A DNA stretch of 64,000 nt from Kushneria pakistanensis (GTDB lineage Bacteria > Pseudomonadota > Gammaproteobacteria > Pseudomonadales > Halomonadaceae), in the NCBI RefSeq assembly GCF_014652795.1, contig NZ_BMZM01000003.1:434001-498000 (forward strand), read 5' to 3'. The position numbers were made by a program, and so were the translations under genes. The notes beneath the pieces were generated by a model. It did no database searches. It saw only the letters and a list, made by a program, of their open reading frames with translations, and had not been told where the DNA came from. Position 1 is the stretch's first letter. Each line of letters begins with the position of its first letter. Positions 44,318-55,119 of this stretch are shown here, piece by piece.

Positions 44318-45205
44318 ATGGATCATATTCAACGCTTTATCTTTGATGACACCAATGTTCGCGGTGAGCTGGTCAAGGCCGACGACACCTGTCTGGACAT
44401 CATCAATCGTCACGGCTATCCCGAGGTCGTCAATCGTCAGCTCAGTGAAATGCTGGCGGCCGTGGCGCTTCTGACAGCCACCATCAAGCTTGATGGCGTG
44501 TTGACCCTTGAGGTCAAGGGCAACGGTCCGGTCAGCCTTCTGATGGCGGAGTCCAATCCGGGCCATGACGACAATGGCCAGCGTCTGCGTGCCATTGCAC
44601 GCCTTGCCGAGGATCAGCCGCTGCCCGATGAGGGGGCAACGCTTCAGGAGCTGGTCGGCGACGGACACATTGTCATGACGCTTGATCCGCGTGACGGTCA
44701 GCGCTACCAGGGCATTGTCGCGCTGGAATCCGAGACGCTGGCGCAGTGCCTTGAGAGCTACTTCGAGCGCTCCGAGCAGCTGCCCAGCCGTCTGTGGCTT
44801 TCTGCCTCGAAGACTCATGCGGCAGGGCTCATGCTCCAGACCCTGCCGGAAGATGCCAGTCTCAAGGACACCGATGCCTGGCCGCGCCTCAACATGCTGG
44901 CCGATACCCTCAAGTCCGAAGAGTTGCTGGAGCTGCCGGCGCGCGAGATTCTGACGCGTCTGTTCCACGAAGAGCAGATTCGCGTGTTCGAGCCGGACCC
45001 CATCGGCTTTGGCTGCACCTGCTCGCGTGAGCGCTTTGCCAGTGCCCTGCATCAACTGGGGCCGGACGAGCTGCGCTCGGTGGTGGAAGAGCAGGGCGAG
45101 CTGAGTACCACCTGTCATTTTTGTAACACGGATTACACTTTCAGCGCCGCCGATATCGAGGCACTAATTGAATCACCGGACGCCCCGTCTCCCACGCTGC
45201 ACTGA
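44318..45205 (+). CDS. hslO: Redox-regulated chaperone Hsp33
   Basis: Holdase chaperone (295 residues) activated by oxidation and heat. Its zinc-binding redox switch uses Cys233, Cys235, Cys266 and Cys269 (FGCTCS and TTCHFCN). The N-terminal domain begins [20 protein letters not shown], standard for the family. It lies after hslR in the same direction. No terminator with T-run was found before pckA. Confidence 0.96.
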   Translation: MDHIQRFIFDDTNVRGELVKADDTCLDIINRHGYPEVVNRQLSEMLAAVALLTATIKLDGVLTLEVKGNGPVSLLMAESNPGHDDNGQRLRAIARLAEDQPLPDEGATLQELVGDGHIVMTLDPRDGQRYQGIVALESETLAQCLESYFERSEQLPSRLWLSASKTHAAGLMLQTLPEDASLKDTDAWPRLNMLADTLKSEELLELPAREILTRLFHEEQIRVFEPDPIGFGCTCSRERFASALHQLGPDELRSVVEEQGELSTTCHFCNTDYTFSAADIEALIESPDAPSPTLH

Positions 45206-45435
45206 CCGCTTCTGATCCCTGGACCTGCGCGCTATGCCTTTTCTACTGGAGTAGCGCGTTGTGCCTGTTCGTTTAATGCCATCGTGATACATTCTCTGCC
45301 GGAAGCGTTTTTGATCATAATACGCTTTCCCGATCGCCTGGTGCCGCCTCATGCAGGGCGCGCCGTGCTGATACGGGAATATAACGCCAGAGACACATGA
45401 TAAGTGTCCATGCGCTTAACGAGAGAGAACGGCTT

Positions 45436-47007
45436 ATGCCCGGGATAGACATGACAACGAATATGAGCACGCCCCGTATCAACGCAAGTGCCGCCGAGCT
45501 GGTGGAGCATGCCATCCTGCGCGGTGAAGCAAGACTTGCAGCCAATGGGGCGCTGGTGGCGGAAACCGGGCGTCGTACCGGCCGGTCTCCTGTTGACCGC
45601 TATATCGTCGATGAGCCTTCCACCAGTCACGAGATCGACTGGGGTAGCGTCAACCGACCCTTTTCCCTTGAGCATTTTGATGCGCTCTGGGAGCGGGTCG
45701 AAGAGTTTCTGGCCGACAAGCGTGCCTTTGAAACCGAGTTGCACGTGGGCGCCGATCCCGAGCACTACCTGCCGATTCGTGTCATGGCCCAGTATGCCTG
45801 GCACACGCTTTTTGCACGCAATCTCTTTGTCCGTCCGCAGCCTTTCAATCCGCGTGACAAGCGCGAGTGGCAGATCATGAGTGCACCGGAATTTGTCTGT
45901 CAGCCCGAGCGTGATCACACCCACTCCGATGGCACGGTCATCATCAATTTTGCCCGTCGTCGGGTGTTGATCGCCGGCATGCATTACGCCGGAGAAATGA
46001 AAAAGGCGATGTTTACAGTGCAGAACTTCCTGTTGCCGGAAAAGGACGTGCTGCCCATGCACTGTAGCGCCAACGTTGGCGACAATGGTGAGACAACACT
46101 CTTTTTCGGTCTTTCCGGCACCGGCAAGACCACGCTTTCCGCTGACCCGTCGCGCTATCTCATCGGTGATGATGAGCATGGCTGGGGCGAGGGTACCGTT
46201 TTCAATCTTGAAGGTGGCTGTTACGCCAAGACCGTGGATCTGAGCGAAAAAAATGAGCCCATCATCTATCGGGCCATTCGCTTTCCGACCGTGCTTGAAA
46301 ACGTCGTGCTCGATGCGTCGCGACAGCCGGTATACGACGATGCCTCGCTGACCCAGAATGCCCGAGCGGCCTATCCGCTGGAGCATGTCGACAAGCGCGT
46401 ACCGGATAATCGTGGCGGTGAGCCGAGTGCCATTGTCTTTTTGACCTGCGACATGAGCGGCGTGCTGCCGCCGGTGTCGATCCTGTCGCGCGAAGCGGCG
46501 GCCTATCACTTTCTCTCCGGCTATACCGCCCGGGTCGGGTCGACCGAAATCGGCGCCAGCAGTGCGCTGGAGGCGACCTTTTCGACCTGTTTTGGCGCGC
46601 CGTTCTTTCCGCGTCCTGCCCATGAGTACGCCGAGCTTTTGATCAAGCGCATCGAAGCGTTTGGTTCGCGTGTCTATCTGGTCAACACCGGCTGGACCGG
46701 CGGTGCCTACGGGCAGAGCGGCAAGCGCTTCAGTATTCCCACCACACGCGCCATCATCACTGCCATTCAAGGCGGCGACCTGAAGGACGTCGAGACGGTC
46801 ACGCTGCCCGGGCTCAACCTGTCGGTGCCAGTGGCCGTGAAAGGGGTAGAGTCGACGCTGCTTGACCCACGCAAGGCCTGGCAGGATGAAGCGGCCTTTG
46901 AAGAGCAGGCCAGTCTCCTGATTGATAAATTCATCAATAACTTCAGTCGTTTCGAAGGTGTTGATGAGGCCATTACCCGCGCCGGACCGAGCCTGATTCA
47001 GGCATAA
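45436..47007 (+). CDS. pckA: Phosphoenolpyruvate carboxykinase (ATP)
   Basis: Gluconeogenic enzyme (523 residues) converting oxaloacetate and ATP to phosphoenolpyruvate. The kinase loop GLSGTGKT is at 225-232, with the [15 protein letters not shown] stretch near the N-terminus and the [17 protein letters not shown] stretch before the loop. The start at 45436 has GAGAGA nine bases upstream; the frame could begin at 45397 or, with a shorter product, at the internal MTTNM. It may share precursors with the two Mqo enzymes in this window, which supply oxaloacetate. A strong terminator follows. Confidence 0.95.
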   Translation: MPGIDMTTNMSTPRINASAAELVEHAILRGEARLAANGALVAETGRRTGRSPVDRYIVDEPSTSHEIDWGSVNRPFSLEHFDALWERVEEFLADKRAFETELHVGADPEHYLPIRVMAQYAWHTLFARNLFVRPQPFNPRDKREWQIMSAPEFVCQPERDHTHSDGTVIINFARRRVLIAGMHYAGEMKKAMFTVQNFLLPEKDVLPMHCSANVGDNGETTLFFGLSGTGKTTLSADPSRYLIGDDEHGWGEGTVFNLEGGCYAKTVDLSEKNEPIIYRAIRFPTVLENVVLDASRQPVYDDASLTQNARAAYPLEHVDKRVPDNRGGEPSAIVFLTCDMSGVLPPVSILSREAAAYHFLSGYTARVGSTEIGASSALEATFSTCFGAPFFPRPAHEYAELLIKRIEAFGSRVYLVNTGWTGGAYGQSGKRFSIPTTRAIITAIQGGDLKDVETVTLPGLNLSVPVAVKGVESTLLDPRKAWQDEAAFEEQASLLIDKFINNFSRFEGVDEAITRAGPSLIQA

Positions 47008-47051
47008 GATGTATCGATCCTGGCAGTGCCTGCGCCAGCGCGCAGACCATC

Positions 47052-47084
47052 ATGGCGACAGTCCTCGGGCTGTCGCCATTTTTT
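47052..47084 (+). terminator. Terminator after pckA
   Basis: ATGGCGACAG/CTGTCGCCAT stem (47052-47061 with 47070-47079), loop of eight bases, then a T-run. Confidence 0.85.
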
Positions 47085-47170
47085 ATGGCTGCCTGCTCGC
47101 TTCAGGCGTTGTCCCGTCGGCGCAAGGTTTGTGATACCCTGGCGCCCTGTTTGGAAGGGAATGCGTTTTC

Positions 47171-49531
47171 ATGACACAGATTTCTTCGATGGCAGAGCGT
47201 CTGGCAGCAGAGCTTGGTGATGCTGCCGGTGCCACTGCCGTTCGTCCTGCCCAGATCGAGGCCACCATCGCCCTGCTGGATGAAGGGGCCACCGTGCCGT
47301 TCATCTCACGCTATCGAAAGGAGGCTACCGGCGGTCTGGATGACAGCCAGCTGCGCCTTCTCGAAACCCGCCTGCGCTACCTGCGCGAGCTCGATGAGCG
47401 CCGCACGACGGTACTGGCGTCAATTGAAGAGCAGGGCAAGCTCGACGATGCGCTGCGCGCCAGTATCCTGGCCGCCGATACCAAGCAGCGGCTGGAAGAT
47501 CTTTATCTGCCCTATCGTAAAAAGCGCCGTACCAAGGCGCAGATCGCTCGCGAGGCGGGGCTCGAACCGCTGGCCGACGCCCTCCTGAACGATCCTTCGC
47601 TGGTGCCTGAACAGCTGGCCGCCGAGTACTTCAACGACGAGCACGGCATTGCAGATGCCCGCACCGCACTGGATGGGGCCAGACAGATTCTGATGGAGCG
47701 CTTTGCCGAATCACCTGCGCTGGTCGGCCGACTGCGTGAGCGGCTCTGGCAGGAGGCCGAGCTGGTCGCCACGGTGCTGGCCGGTCAGGAGAGCAGCGGC
47801 GCCAAGTTTTCGGATTACTTTGATCATCGCGAAAAGCTCATCAAGACGCCGTCGCATCGAGCGCTTGCCATGTTTCGTGGCCGTCAGGAAGGCGTGCTGG
47901 GGCTGGCGCTCAAACTGCCCGATGAAGACGAGGCGAGCGTGCATCCGTGTGAGGTTGAGATCGCGCGGGAGTTTGGCATCAGTGACCACGCACGTCCCGC
48001 CGATCGCTGGTTAAAGGAAGTGGTGCGCTGGACCTGGCGAGTCAAGCTCTACACGCATCTGGAAACCGAGCTTCTGGGGCAGCTGCGCGAGCAGGCCGAG
48101 GCTACAGCCATCAGCGTTTTTGCCGATAACCTGAAGGACCTGCTGCTGGCGGCACCGGCCGGATCGCGTGCGACACTAGGGCTCGATCCGGGGCTTCGCA
48201 CCGGCGTCAAGGTGGCGGTGGTGGATGCCACCGGCAAGGTGGTCGATCACACGGCCATCTATCCCCATGCGCCGCGCAACCAGTGGGAAGCCTCGCTGGA
48301 GACGCTGACGGCGCTGTGTAAAAAACACGATGTCGGGCTGGTGGCCATCGGTAACGGCACTGCCAGTCGCGAAACCGACCGGCTGGCCGCTGATCTGCTG
48401 GACCGGCTCAAGGGACGGGATATTGCGAAGGTCATGGTGAGCGAGGCGGGCGCCTCGGTCTATTCCGCCTCCGAGTTTGCCTCGCGCGAGCTGCCGGAGC
48501 TGGATGTCACCATTCGCGGTGCGGTATCGATTGCCCGCCGCCTGCAGGATCCGCTGGCGGAGCTGGTCAAGATCGATCCCAAATCCATCGGGGTGGGGCA
48601 GTACCAGCATGATGTCTCGCAATTGATGCTGGCCCGCTCGCTGGACGCCGTGGTCGAGGACTGCGTTAACGCTGTGGGGGTGGATCTCAATACGGCCTCT
48701 TCGGCGCTGCTGGCGCGGGTGTCGGGGCTTAATAATACGCTGGCCGATAACATTGTGGCCTGGCGGGACAGCCATGGTGCCTTTGACAATCGCCGCCAGA
48801 TTCTTGAGGTCGCAAGGCTGGGGCCGAAGACCTTCGAGCAGTGCGCGGGTTTTCTGCGCATCAACGGTGGCAGCAATCCGCTGGACGCCTCGGCGGTCCA
48901 CCCCGAGGCCTATCCGCTGGCAGAGCGCATTGCTCAGGCCAGTCGTCGGAATCTGAAGGCGCTGATCGGTGACAGTGATTTCCTGCGCAGCGTTCGCGCC
49001 GCAGATTATGTCGATGAGCGCTTCGGACTGCCGACGGTGAGCGATCTTTTAAAGGAGCTGCAAAAGCCCGGTCGTGACCCACGGCCTGAATTTCGCGCCG
49101 CGCAGTTTCAGGAAGGCGTCGAGAAGGTCAGCGATCTGGTCGCCGGCATGGTGCTGGAAGGCGTGATTACCAACGTCACCCACTTTGGTGCCTTTGTAGA
49201 TGTCGGCGTTCATCAGGATGGTCTGGTACATATTTCGGCGCTGTCGCATCAGTTCGTGCAGGATCCGCGCTCGGTGGTCAAGGCCGGCGATGTGGTCAGG
49301 GTCAAGGTCATGAACGTGGATCAGGCGCGTCAGCGTATTGCGTTGTCCATGCGTCTTGATGATACGCCGGACAACGAGCAGGGCAGCAGGGATGACAGCG
49401 CGGGGCGCCGCGGACGTGGCAAACCTCAGACGCGTCACAGGGAGACGGCTTCTACGCAGGAGCCGGTCGGCGCGCTGGGCGCGGCGCTGCTCAAGGCGGG
49501 CGCCGGCAAGCCACAGGATCGCAAGCGCTGA
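47171..49531 (+). CDS. tex: Tex family RNA-binding transcription accessory protein
   Basis: Large (786 residues) nucleic-acid-binding protein. Order: helix-turn-helix-like N-terminus and YqgF/RuvC-like domain ([17 protein letters not shown] near 336-352), helix-hairpin-helix region (about 500-570), and an S1 domain ([24 protein letters not shown] near 660-683). It binds RNA and modulates transcription and toxin expression in several pathogens, but the precise role is unclear. GGAAGGGA precedes the ATG. The tail is rich in Arg, Gln and Gly. Confidence 0.95.
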   Translation: MTQISSMAERLAAELGDAAGATAVRPAQIEATIALLDEGATVPFISRYRKEATGGLDDSQLRLLETRLRYLRELDERRTTVLASIEEQGKLDDALRASILAADTKQRLEDLYLPYRKKRRTKAQIAREAGLEPLADALLNDPSLVPEQLAAEYFNDEHGIADARTALDGARQILMERFAESPALVGRLRERLWQEAELVATVLAGQESSGAKFSDYFDHREKLIKTPSHRALAMFRGRQEGVLGLALKLPDEDEASVHPCEVEIAREFGISDHARPADRWLKEVVRWTWRVKLYTHLETELLGQLREQAEATAISVFADNLKDLLLAAPAGSRATLGLDPGLRTGVKVAVVDATGKVVDHTAIYPHAPRNQWEASLETLTALCKKHDVGLVAIGNGTASRETDRLAADLLDRLKGRDIAKVMVSEAGASVYSASEFASRELPELDVTIRGAVSIARRLQDPLAELVKIDPKSIGVGQYQHDVSQLMLARSLDAVVEDCVNAVGVDLNTASSALLARVSGLNNTLADNIVAWRDSHGAFDNRRQILEVARLGPKTFEQCAGFLRINGGSNPLDASAVHPEAYPLAERIAQASRRNLKALIGDSDFLRSVRAADYVDERFGLPTVSDLLKELQKPGRDPRPEFRAAQFQEGVEKVSDLVAGMVLEGVITNVTHFGAFVDVGVHQDGLVHISALSHQFVQDPRSVVKAGDVVRVKVMNVDQARQRIALSMRLDDTPDNEQGSRDDSAGRRGRGKPQTRHRETASTQEPVGALGAALLKAGAGKPQDRKR

Positions 49532-49613
49532 GATGATAAACTCGTTAGCATGCACACTTTGGCGCTTGAAAGGCCAGGGTGGCGCTTCATAATGAGCATA
49601 CTATTGGCAGATG

Positions 49614-49649
49614 CCAGCGCCTGACTGACGTAATATCAGCAGGCGCTGG
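49614..49649 (+). other. Stem-loop in the gshA leader
   Basis: CCAGCGCCTG (49614-49623) pairs perfectly with CAGGCGCTGG (49640-49649); inside the loop CTGA and TCAG can pair further. There is no T-run. It lies about 80 bases before the gshA start, so it is either an attenuating leader structure or a weak tex terminator. Confidence 0.4.
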
Positions 49650-49729
49650 TCGACGAAAACAGTTCCGGAGCCCTGCCTCGGCAACCTGCCGGCATGCGCG
49701 CGGGCTCCCGCAAGAGAAGGTGTTCAACC

Positions 49730-51331
49730 TTGTCCGAGCAATTCACTCGCCGCATCGATGGATTGAGCGCACCGGCGCAGCAGGGCCTTTTTGGCCGCAT
49801 TCGCCGGGGCATTGAAAAGGAAGGGCTGCGCGTGGATTCGCAGGGGCGTATCGTTTCAACGCCTCATCCGCATGCTCTGGGCTCGAAGCTGACCCACCCC
49901 TATATCACGACCGATTACTCGGAATCACTTCTGGAGTACATCACGCCGGTCTTTTCCCGGCCCTCGGATGCGCTCGCCTTTCTGGGCGATCTTCATCGTT
50001 ACAGCTATCGCTACCTGGGGCAGGAACTGATCTGGCCGGCCAGCATGCCGGCCGAACTCGATGGCAACGACAGCATTCCGATTGCCGATTACGGCAACTC
50101 CAATGTGGGTACCATGAAGCGGGTCTATCGCAACGGTCTGGATATGCGCTACGGGCGCATCATGCAGTCGATTGCCGGTATCCATTACAACTTTTCGCTG
50201 CCCGATGAGCTCTGGACGCATCTACAGGAAATTGACGGCCAGCAGGCGGTGTCGGCACAGGCATTTCGTTCGCGCGCCTATTTTGATCTGATCCGTAACT
50301 TCCGTCGCAATAGCTGGGTACTGATGTATCTGTTCGGCGCATCGCCTGCGGTGGATCGCAGTTTCCTTGACGGGCGTGATGCCGGGCTGCTGCCTCATGG
50401 TCGTCAGACCCTGATCTCGGATACCGCCTCTACGCTTCGCATGAGCGATCTGGGCTACCAGAACAAGGTGCAGTCACAGCTGAGGATCTGTTTCAACTCG
50501 CTTGAAAACTATATCGGCACCCTGCGCCATGCCATTGTCACGCCGTGGCCCGATTATGAGCGTGAGGGCGTTGAGAGAGAGGGCGAATGGCGCCAGCTCA
50601 ATGCCAACATGCTGCAGATTGAAAACGAGTATTACAGCGATATTCGCCCCAAGCGTGTGGCGCGCCATGATGAAACGCCGACCCAGGCCATGGAGTCGCG
50701 CGGCGTCGAATATATCGAAGTACGCTGTCTGGATCTCAATCCGTTCACGCCACTGGGCATCGATGAGCAGCAGATTCACTTTATCGACACGTTCCTGGTC
50801 TGGTGTCTGCTCTCGCCCAGTCCCTGGATCGATGATCAGGAGTGTGATCGCCTTGATGATAACCGCGCCCAGGTGGTGCGTGGTGGTCGCGATGCCTCGC
50901 TGATGCTCTCCTTCGCCAGCGGTGATCGCCCGCTGCATGAGTGTCTGGAAGAGATTTTTGATGCCATGGCACCCATTGCCGAGCTGATGGACAGTAATGA
51001 TGACGCCACACCTCATCAAAAGGCCCTGAGCGAGCTGCGCGCCCTGATTCATCATCCCGAGAAGACGCCGGCCGGTCGCATGTATCAGCAGATGCAGGAC
51101 AGTGGCGATGACTTCGTGAGCTGGTCACTGGCACGTGCGCGTGAGCATGCACAATGGTTTGCAGACACATCCATGGATCCGGCGCGTGACACGCTGCTGG
51201 ATCAACTGGTGGAAACCTCCCATCAACAGCAGCGCGAAACGGAAGAGAATGACGACGTTGATTTCTCGACCTTTATGCAGCGTTATTTCGAACATGCGCG
51301 CCAATTGAAGGTCAATACTGGCGCCTCATAA
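49730..51331 (+). CDS. gshA: Glutamate-cysteine ligase
   Basis: First enzyme of glutathione synthesis (533 residues). IRRGIEKEGLRVDSQG (near 24-39), THPYITTDYSESLLEYITP (near 55-73) and IAGIHYNFSLP (near 145-155) match E. coli GshA. A TTG start at 49730 with AGAAGG nine bases before it is preferred; an in-frame ATG at 49694 would add 12 residues without a ribosome-binding site. The C-terminal region is acidic, in line with a halophile. The dsbB gene follows 32 bases later. Confidence 0.93.
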   Translation: MSEQFTRRIDGLSAPAQQGLFGRIRRGIEKEGLRVDSQGRIVSTPHPHALGSKLTHPYITTDYSESLLEYITPVFSRPSDALAFLGDLHRYSYRYLGQELIWPASMPAELDGNDSIPIADYGNSNVGTMKRVYRNGLDMRYGRIMQSIAGIHYNFSLPDELWTHLQEIDGQQAVSAQAFRSRAYFDLIRNFRRNSWVLMYLFGASPAVDRSFLDGRDAGLLPHGRQTLISDTASTLRMSDLGYQNKVQSQLRICFNSLENYIGTLRHAIVTPWPDYEREGVEREGEWRQLNANMLQIENEYYSDIRPKRVARHDETPTQAMESRGVEYIEVRCLDLNPFTPLGIDEQQIHFIDTFLVWCLLSPSPWIDDQECDRLDDNRAQVVRGGRDASLMLSFASGDRPLHECLEEIFDAMAPIAELMDSNDDATPHQKALSELRALIHHPEKTPAGRMYQQMQDSGDDFVSWSLARAREHAQWFADTSMDPARDTLLDQLVETSHQQQRETEENDDVDFSTFMQRYFEHARQLKVNTGAS

Positions 51332-51363
51332 CGAAGTAATAACGTAAATTGGTGGAGCAACGC

Positions 51364-51891
51364 ATGTCGAATCTTTTGAACCGGTCAGCACGCCAGTGGT
51401 GTCTTGCTGGTAGCGCCTTTTGTATTTTCATGCTGGCCTTTGCGCTGGTGTTGCAGTATGGCTTCGGGCTTGAGCCCTGCCCGCTGTGTACCTTTCAGCG
51501 CGTTGCCGTGCTGGCGGCGCTGGTGCCCCTGATCATTGGAGCGCTGCACAACCCCAGAGGATGGGGCGGCAGCGTCTATGGTGTGCTGGCGTTGATCGGT
51601 GCCGGTACCGGTATCTTTCTGGCCGGTCGACATGTCTGGTTGCAAAGCCTTCCTGCTGATCAGGTCCCCAGCTGTGGGCCGGGGCTGGATTACATGATGG
51701 AAGTGCTGCCACTGAAAAGCGTGATTGCTACGGTGCTGAGCGCTTCAGGCGAGTGCGCCGATATCGAAGGCAGTTTTCTGGGCGTTTCCCTGCCCGGCTG
51801 GACGCTGGTTGGTTTTATCGTTCTGGCTCTGATGGCGCTTGCCCTGATATTGAGTGCGGTTAAACGCCAGCGTTTGAACGCGGCCGCCTGA
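51364..51891 (+). CDS. dsbB: Disulfide bond formation protein B
   Basis: Inner-membrane protein (175 residues, four helices) that reoxidises periplasmic DsbA and passes electrons to quinone. Both Cys pairs are present: Cys39-Cys42 in EPCPLC and Cys104/Cys131 in the second periplasmic loop (VPSCGPGLDYM and GECADIEG). The ATG at 51364 with GGTGGAG six bases upstream is chosen over an in-frame TTG at 51349. Adjacent genes are unrelated in function. Confidence 0.95.
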   Translation: MSNLLNRSARQWCLAGSAFCIFMLAFALVLQYGFGLEPCPLCTFQRVAVLAALVPLIIGALHNPRGWGGSVYGVLALIGAGTGIFLAGRHVWLQSLPADQVPSCGPGLDYMMEVLPLKSVIATVLSASGECADIEGSFLGVSLPGWTLVGFIVLALMALALILSAVKRQRLNAAA

Positions 51892-51924
51892 AGATGCCGT
51901 GGTGATATCAGTCTTGTCATAAAA

Positions 51925-51951
51925 AAAGGCACCCGAAAGGGTGCCTTTTTT
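51925..51951. terminator. Bidirectional terminator between dsbB and the second mqo
   Basis: AAAGGCACCC/GGGTGCCTTT stem (51925-51934 with 51939-51948), GAAA loop, A-run before and T-run after. Confidence 0.85.
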
Positions 51952-51974
51952 GTGCCAGCCGCTGGCCTGTGAAT

Positions 51975-53444
51975 TCAGGCGCCGGGACCGACGCTTTTAT
52001 CCTGCTTTTCCTTTTCCCGCTCGCCTTCGAGGTCTTCTCCATGAGATGACTTTTCGGGTGACATCTGCGGGTTTTCATCAAGACCCCGGAGCTCGACTTC
52101 ACCCATCAGGAGGTCACGCTCGAACGCTTCCTTGTCGATATTGAAGCCAAGGAACTGCTGCGCCAGGTACATGTCCTTTTCGGCATTACCCAGACAGCTT
52201 GTGCCACCGGGCGAGGGCGTCATGTTGAATACGATACCGGTACCGGGATCGATCTTGGCTTCACCCATGACCAGTTTTTTGGCGGTCTTGTCGATCAGCT
52301 GCGGGCGCACGCCGCCAAAGCCCTTGGCAAACTCGACATCTTCTACCCGAAGGCCGGGCACAATGGTCTTGATACTTTGATAGAAAAGTCTCTCGCGCAG
52401 TACCGGCACTTCGTACATGAAGTTCTTGAAGACATAGTTGCGAATATCACGCACCTTGAGCAGGTCCCAGAAGACCTTCGCCACGCTGCCATCAAAGCGG
52501 AACACGCGCAGGAATTCCGTGAAGGTCTTGCTGTTATAGCGCTCGAGCAGCGGCAGCATCAGGGCCGTGGGGCCAAAGCGGGTCTTGCCGTCCACCAGTA
52601 CATCGGGGTCGCCGTGTACGGCTGCAAACGGCAGATTCTCGTTCTGGATGGTATAGACCTTGCCGTTGAGCACCTTGGGCGTGAAGTAAAACGAGCCGGC
52701 CATCGGCAGACAGGACTTGTCCAGACCATAGCCCATCTGATGGGCAAACAGCAGCGAGTGGCCGCCGGCGGCCACGACCACGTAGCGTGCCTGCAGTGTC
52801 CCCTTGTTGGGCGTGGTGACCTTGAAAAGATCGCCTTCCTTCTCGATCTTGTGCACCGGCGTCGAGAGGTGCAGGTCGCAGGTCATGCCCTTTTTCTCGG
52901 CATCCTGCTCAGCATATTTAACGAAGGCTTCCGACAGCGTGGTGTAGTTGACGGCCGTATATTCGTTGGGCGAGCCCAGCGCCACGATCTTTTCGGCCGG
53001 ATCGCGACCTTCTACCACCCGGGGTTCCTGGGCGGCGATGTCATCGCGCTCAAGAAGGCGCATTTCCGGGAAGAGTTCGCGAAAGGTGTCAAAGCGCTTG
53101 CGCAGGAAGTCACACTGTTTGTCACCTACGCCCAGTACCATCTTGGGATAGCGGTAGATGATGCTGTCGCGTTCTTCTGCAGAAAGCTTGGTGCCAAAAT
53201 TGACCACCATGCCGGCGGTACGCTTGGTCGTGCGCGCCTTTTCCAGCGTGTAGTTGGTCTCGATATCGCCACAGTGAATGGTCTGGCTGTTGTTGCGACC
53301 ATGCGAATTGACAATGGCAACCTTGTCATATTTCTCGACCAGACCGATGGCTTTCAGATCGGTATATCGGGCCAGTTCATACAAAAGGGCAGTGCCTGAT
53401 ACGCCGCCACCCACGATAAGAACATCATACGTCGTTGCTGCCAT
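51975..53444 (-). CDS. Malate:quinone oxidoreductase, Helicobacter type (FAD-dependent)
   Basis: A 489-residue FAD enzyme with VLIVGGGVSGTALLYEL (8-24) and NSQTIHCGDIETNYTLEKA, KMVLGVGDKQCDFLRKR and MTPSPGGTSCLGNA (residues about 421-434). These resemble the shorter Mqo of Helicobacter more than the E. coli-type protein encoded at 8354-10042, so this is a second, distinct subfamily in the same window. Function as malate:quinone oxidoreductase is probable but not certain; other 2-hydroxyacids are possible. The last 30 residues are highly charged (GEDLEGEREKEKQDK). GAGAAG precedes the ATG. No signal peptide is seen. Confidence 0.82.
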   Translation of the reverse strand: MAATTYDVLIVGGGVSGTALLYELARYTDLKAIGLVEKYDKVAIVNSHGRNNSQTIHCGDIETNYTLEKARTTKRTAGMVVNFGTKLSAEERDSIIYRYPKMVLGVGDKQCDFLRKRFDTFRELFPEMRLLERDDIAAQEPRVVEGRDPAEKIVALGSPNEYTAVNYTTLSEAFVKYAEQDAEKKGMTCDLHLSTPVHKIEKEGDLFKVTTPNKGTLQARYVVVAAGGHSLLFAHQMGYGLDKSCLPMAGSFYFTPKVLNGKVYTIQNENLPFAAVHGDPDVLVDGKTRFGPTALMLPLLERYNSKTFTEFLRVFRFDGSVAKVFWDLLKVRDIRNYVFKNFMYEVPVLRERLFYQSIKTIVPGLRVEDVEFAKGFGGVRPQLIDKTAKKLVMGEAKIDPGTGIVFNMTPSPGGTSCLGNAEKDMYLAQQFLGFNIDKEAFERDLLMGEVELRGLDENPQMSPEKSSHGEDLEGEREKEKQDKSVGPGA

Positions 53445-53688
53445 GGCTTCTCACGCTCGGTTTGATGCGAGATTTGCGTCCTGATCTGTCAATCGACATG
53501 ACACGGGGCCTTTACACGCCGAAGCGTCATCGTCGCAGATGGGTGAATGACAAACAGGACACGCTGGGTCAAACGGCATTTCCATTGTCTGACCGGGGGC
53601 CGTTCCTCAAGCGGGGAGATCCCATGAGAATTCCCTTCCGGTGCTGCCAGGGGTGTCAAAATGACACACTCCACGATGGATATGTCGA

Positions 53689-54384
53689 TTATAGGGAATC
53701 ACGTCGTTCGTCGCGATCCCGCAGGGTCATGATTTGCCAGCTACGCTTTCTGGCAATGTCGGCCAGTATCGGGTCCGGGTCGACGGCTACCGGATTGTCG
53801 ATCCGCTCCAGCAGCGGCAGATCATTTTGAGAGTCGCTGTAGAAAAAAGCGCCTTCAAGCGAGATGTCGTGCTCGTCAAGCCAGTGTTCCAGCCGGGTAA
53901 TCTTGCCTTCGCGGAAACTGGGGGTGCCCGTGACGCGCCCGGTATAGCGATTCTCGACCATTTCAGGCTCCACGGCGATCAGGTGCTCGACACCGAGCCG
54001 CTGAGCAATGGGGGCTGTCACAAAGCGATTGGTGGCCGTAATGATCAGAATCTGATCACCACGTGCGCGATGCGTTTCCAGAAGCGCCTCGCCCTGGGCC
54101 AGGATGATGGGCTCGATACGCTCTGCCATGAAATGCCGATGCAGATCATCAAGCTCCGCCATGGTGTGGCGGGTCAGTGGCGCAAGTGCGAAGGCCAGAT
54201 ACTCATGAATATCCAGGGTGCCGGCCTCGTAGGCGCGATGAAACCGATCGTTTTCCCGGCGGAAGTGGTCACGATCAACAATGCCCCGTTCGACCAGAAA
54301 ATCGTTCCAGGCGTGATCGCTGTCGCCGCCAAGCAGCGTGTTGTCGAGATCGAAAATGGCCAGCGTCAAGGGGGAAGCTCCCAT
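53689..54384 (-). CDS. HAD-IB family phosphatase (SerB-like)
   Basis: A 231-residue phosphatase with motif I FDLDNTLLGGDSDH (11-24), motif II TATN, and motif IV SDSQNDLPLLE (about 180-190). It resembles SerB-type HAD-IB hydrolases that precede rppH in other gammaproteobacteria; the substrate is not known and phosphoserine is only one possibility. An earlier in-frame TTG would add three residues; the ATG at 54384 is preferred. It is divergent from rppH. Confidence 0.85.
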   Translation of the reverse strand: MGASPLTLAIFDLDNTLLGGDSDHAWNDFLVERGIVDRDHFRRENDRFHRAYEAGTLDIHEYLAFALAPLTRHTMAELDDLHRHFMAERIEPIILAQGEALLETHRARGDQILIITATNRFVTAPIAQRLGVEHLIAVEPEMVENRYTGRVTGTPSFREGKITRLEHWLDEHDISLEGAFFYSDSQNDLPLLERIDNPVAVDPDPILADIARKRSWQIMTLRDRDERRDSL

Positions 54385-54539
54385 CAAAGGCAAGGGTCGG
54401 TTTGTTTAGTTTCATTATTACAAAGATGACTGCGCTTTAATATGCGCAACAACACGTGCCTGCCCTTGCGCAGCATATTGATGCGCTTTCGCGCTTTGTG
54501 GAAGAATGCCTGTAATCTATTTTCAAAAGGTGGCAAGTC

Positions 54540-55040
54540 GTGATCGATCCCGACGGTTTCCGGCCCAACGTTGGCATCATCATTGCCAACTGCGGTGGCC
54601 AGGTGCTGTGGGCACGACGGGTAGGACAAAATGCATGGCAATTTCCACAGGGTGGTATCAAGGAAGATGAGACACCTCATGACGCCTTGTATCGAGAACT
54701 GAAAGAGGAGATCGGCCTGCATCCTGATGACGTTGATATACTGGCCTGTACGCGTGGCTGGCTCAGATATCGACTGCCAAAGGGACTGATTCGTACCCAT
54801 TCGCGCCCGCTTTGCATCGGCCAGAAGCAGAAGTGGTTCCTGTTGCGCATGCGATGTCAGGAATCAAGCATTTGTGTGGATACCACGCCCAAGCCCGAGT
54901 TTGACGGCTGGCGATGGGTCAGTTACTGGTATCCTCTGGGTCAGGTGGTGTCTTTCAAGCGTGACGTCTACCGGCGCGCCCTGCGAGAGCTGGCGCCGCG
55001 TTTGCCCGGAGAGAATTCGGTGGATGCGGCCGGCCAATAG
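54540..55040 (+). CDS. rppH: RNA pyrophosphohydrolase RppH
   Basis: Nudix enzyme (166 residues) that removes pyrophosphate from the 5' end of mRNA and starts RNase E decay. The N-terminus [18 protein letters not shown] is nearly identical to known RppH, and the Nudix box contains [20 protein letters not shown] (about 38-57). The GTG start at 54540 has AAAGG upstream. It is followed by ptsP 79 bases later, the usual order in gammaproteobacteria. Confidence 0.96.
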   Translation: MIDPDGFRPNVGIIIANCGGQVLWARRVGQNAWQFPQGGIKEDETPHDALYRELKEEIGLHPDDVDILACTRGWLRYRLPKGLIRTHSRPLCIGQKQKWFLLRMRCQESSICVDTTPKPEFDGWRWVSYWYPLGQVVSFKRDVYRRALRELAPRLPGENSVDAAGQ

Positions 55041-55119
55041 CGGCCATTGCATGTTCAGGCGTCCGTCATGTCCGGGCGCTTTGTTCATGGCAGATACACA
55101 GGGATGAAAATATAACGTC

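Noticed and set aside
45228-45258. CGCGCTA...TAGCGCG inverted repeat between hslO and pckA
   Set aside because: Only seven bases with a long loop and no T-run; not enough for a terminator or operator call.
45349-46770. A 473-codon frame opposite pckA
   Set aside because: Antisense to conserved pckA, and it lacks any recognisable motif.
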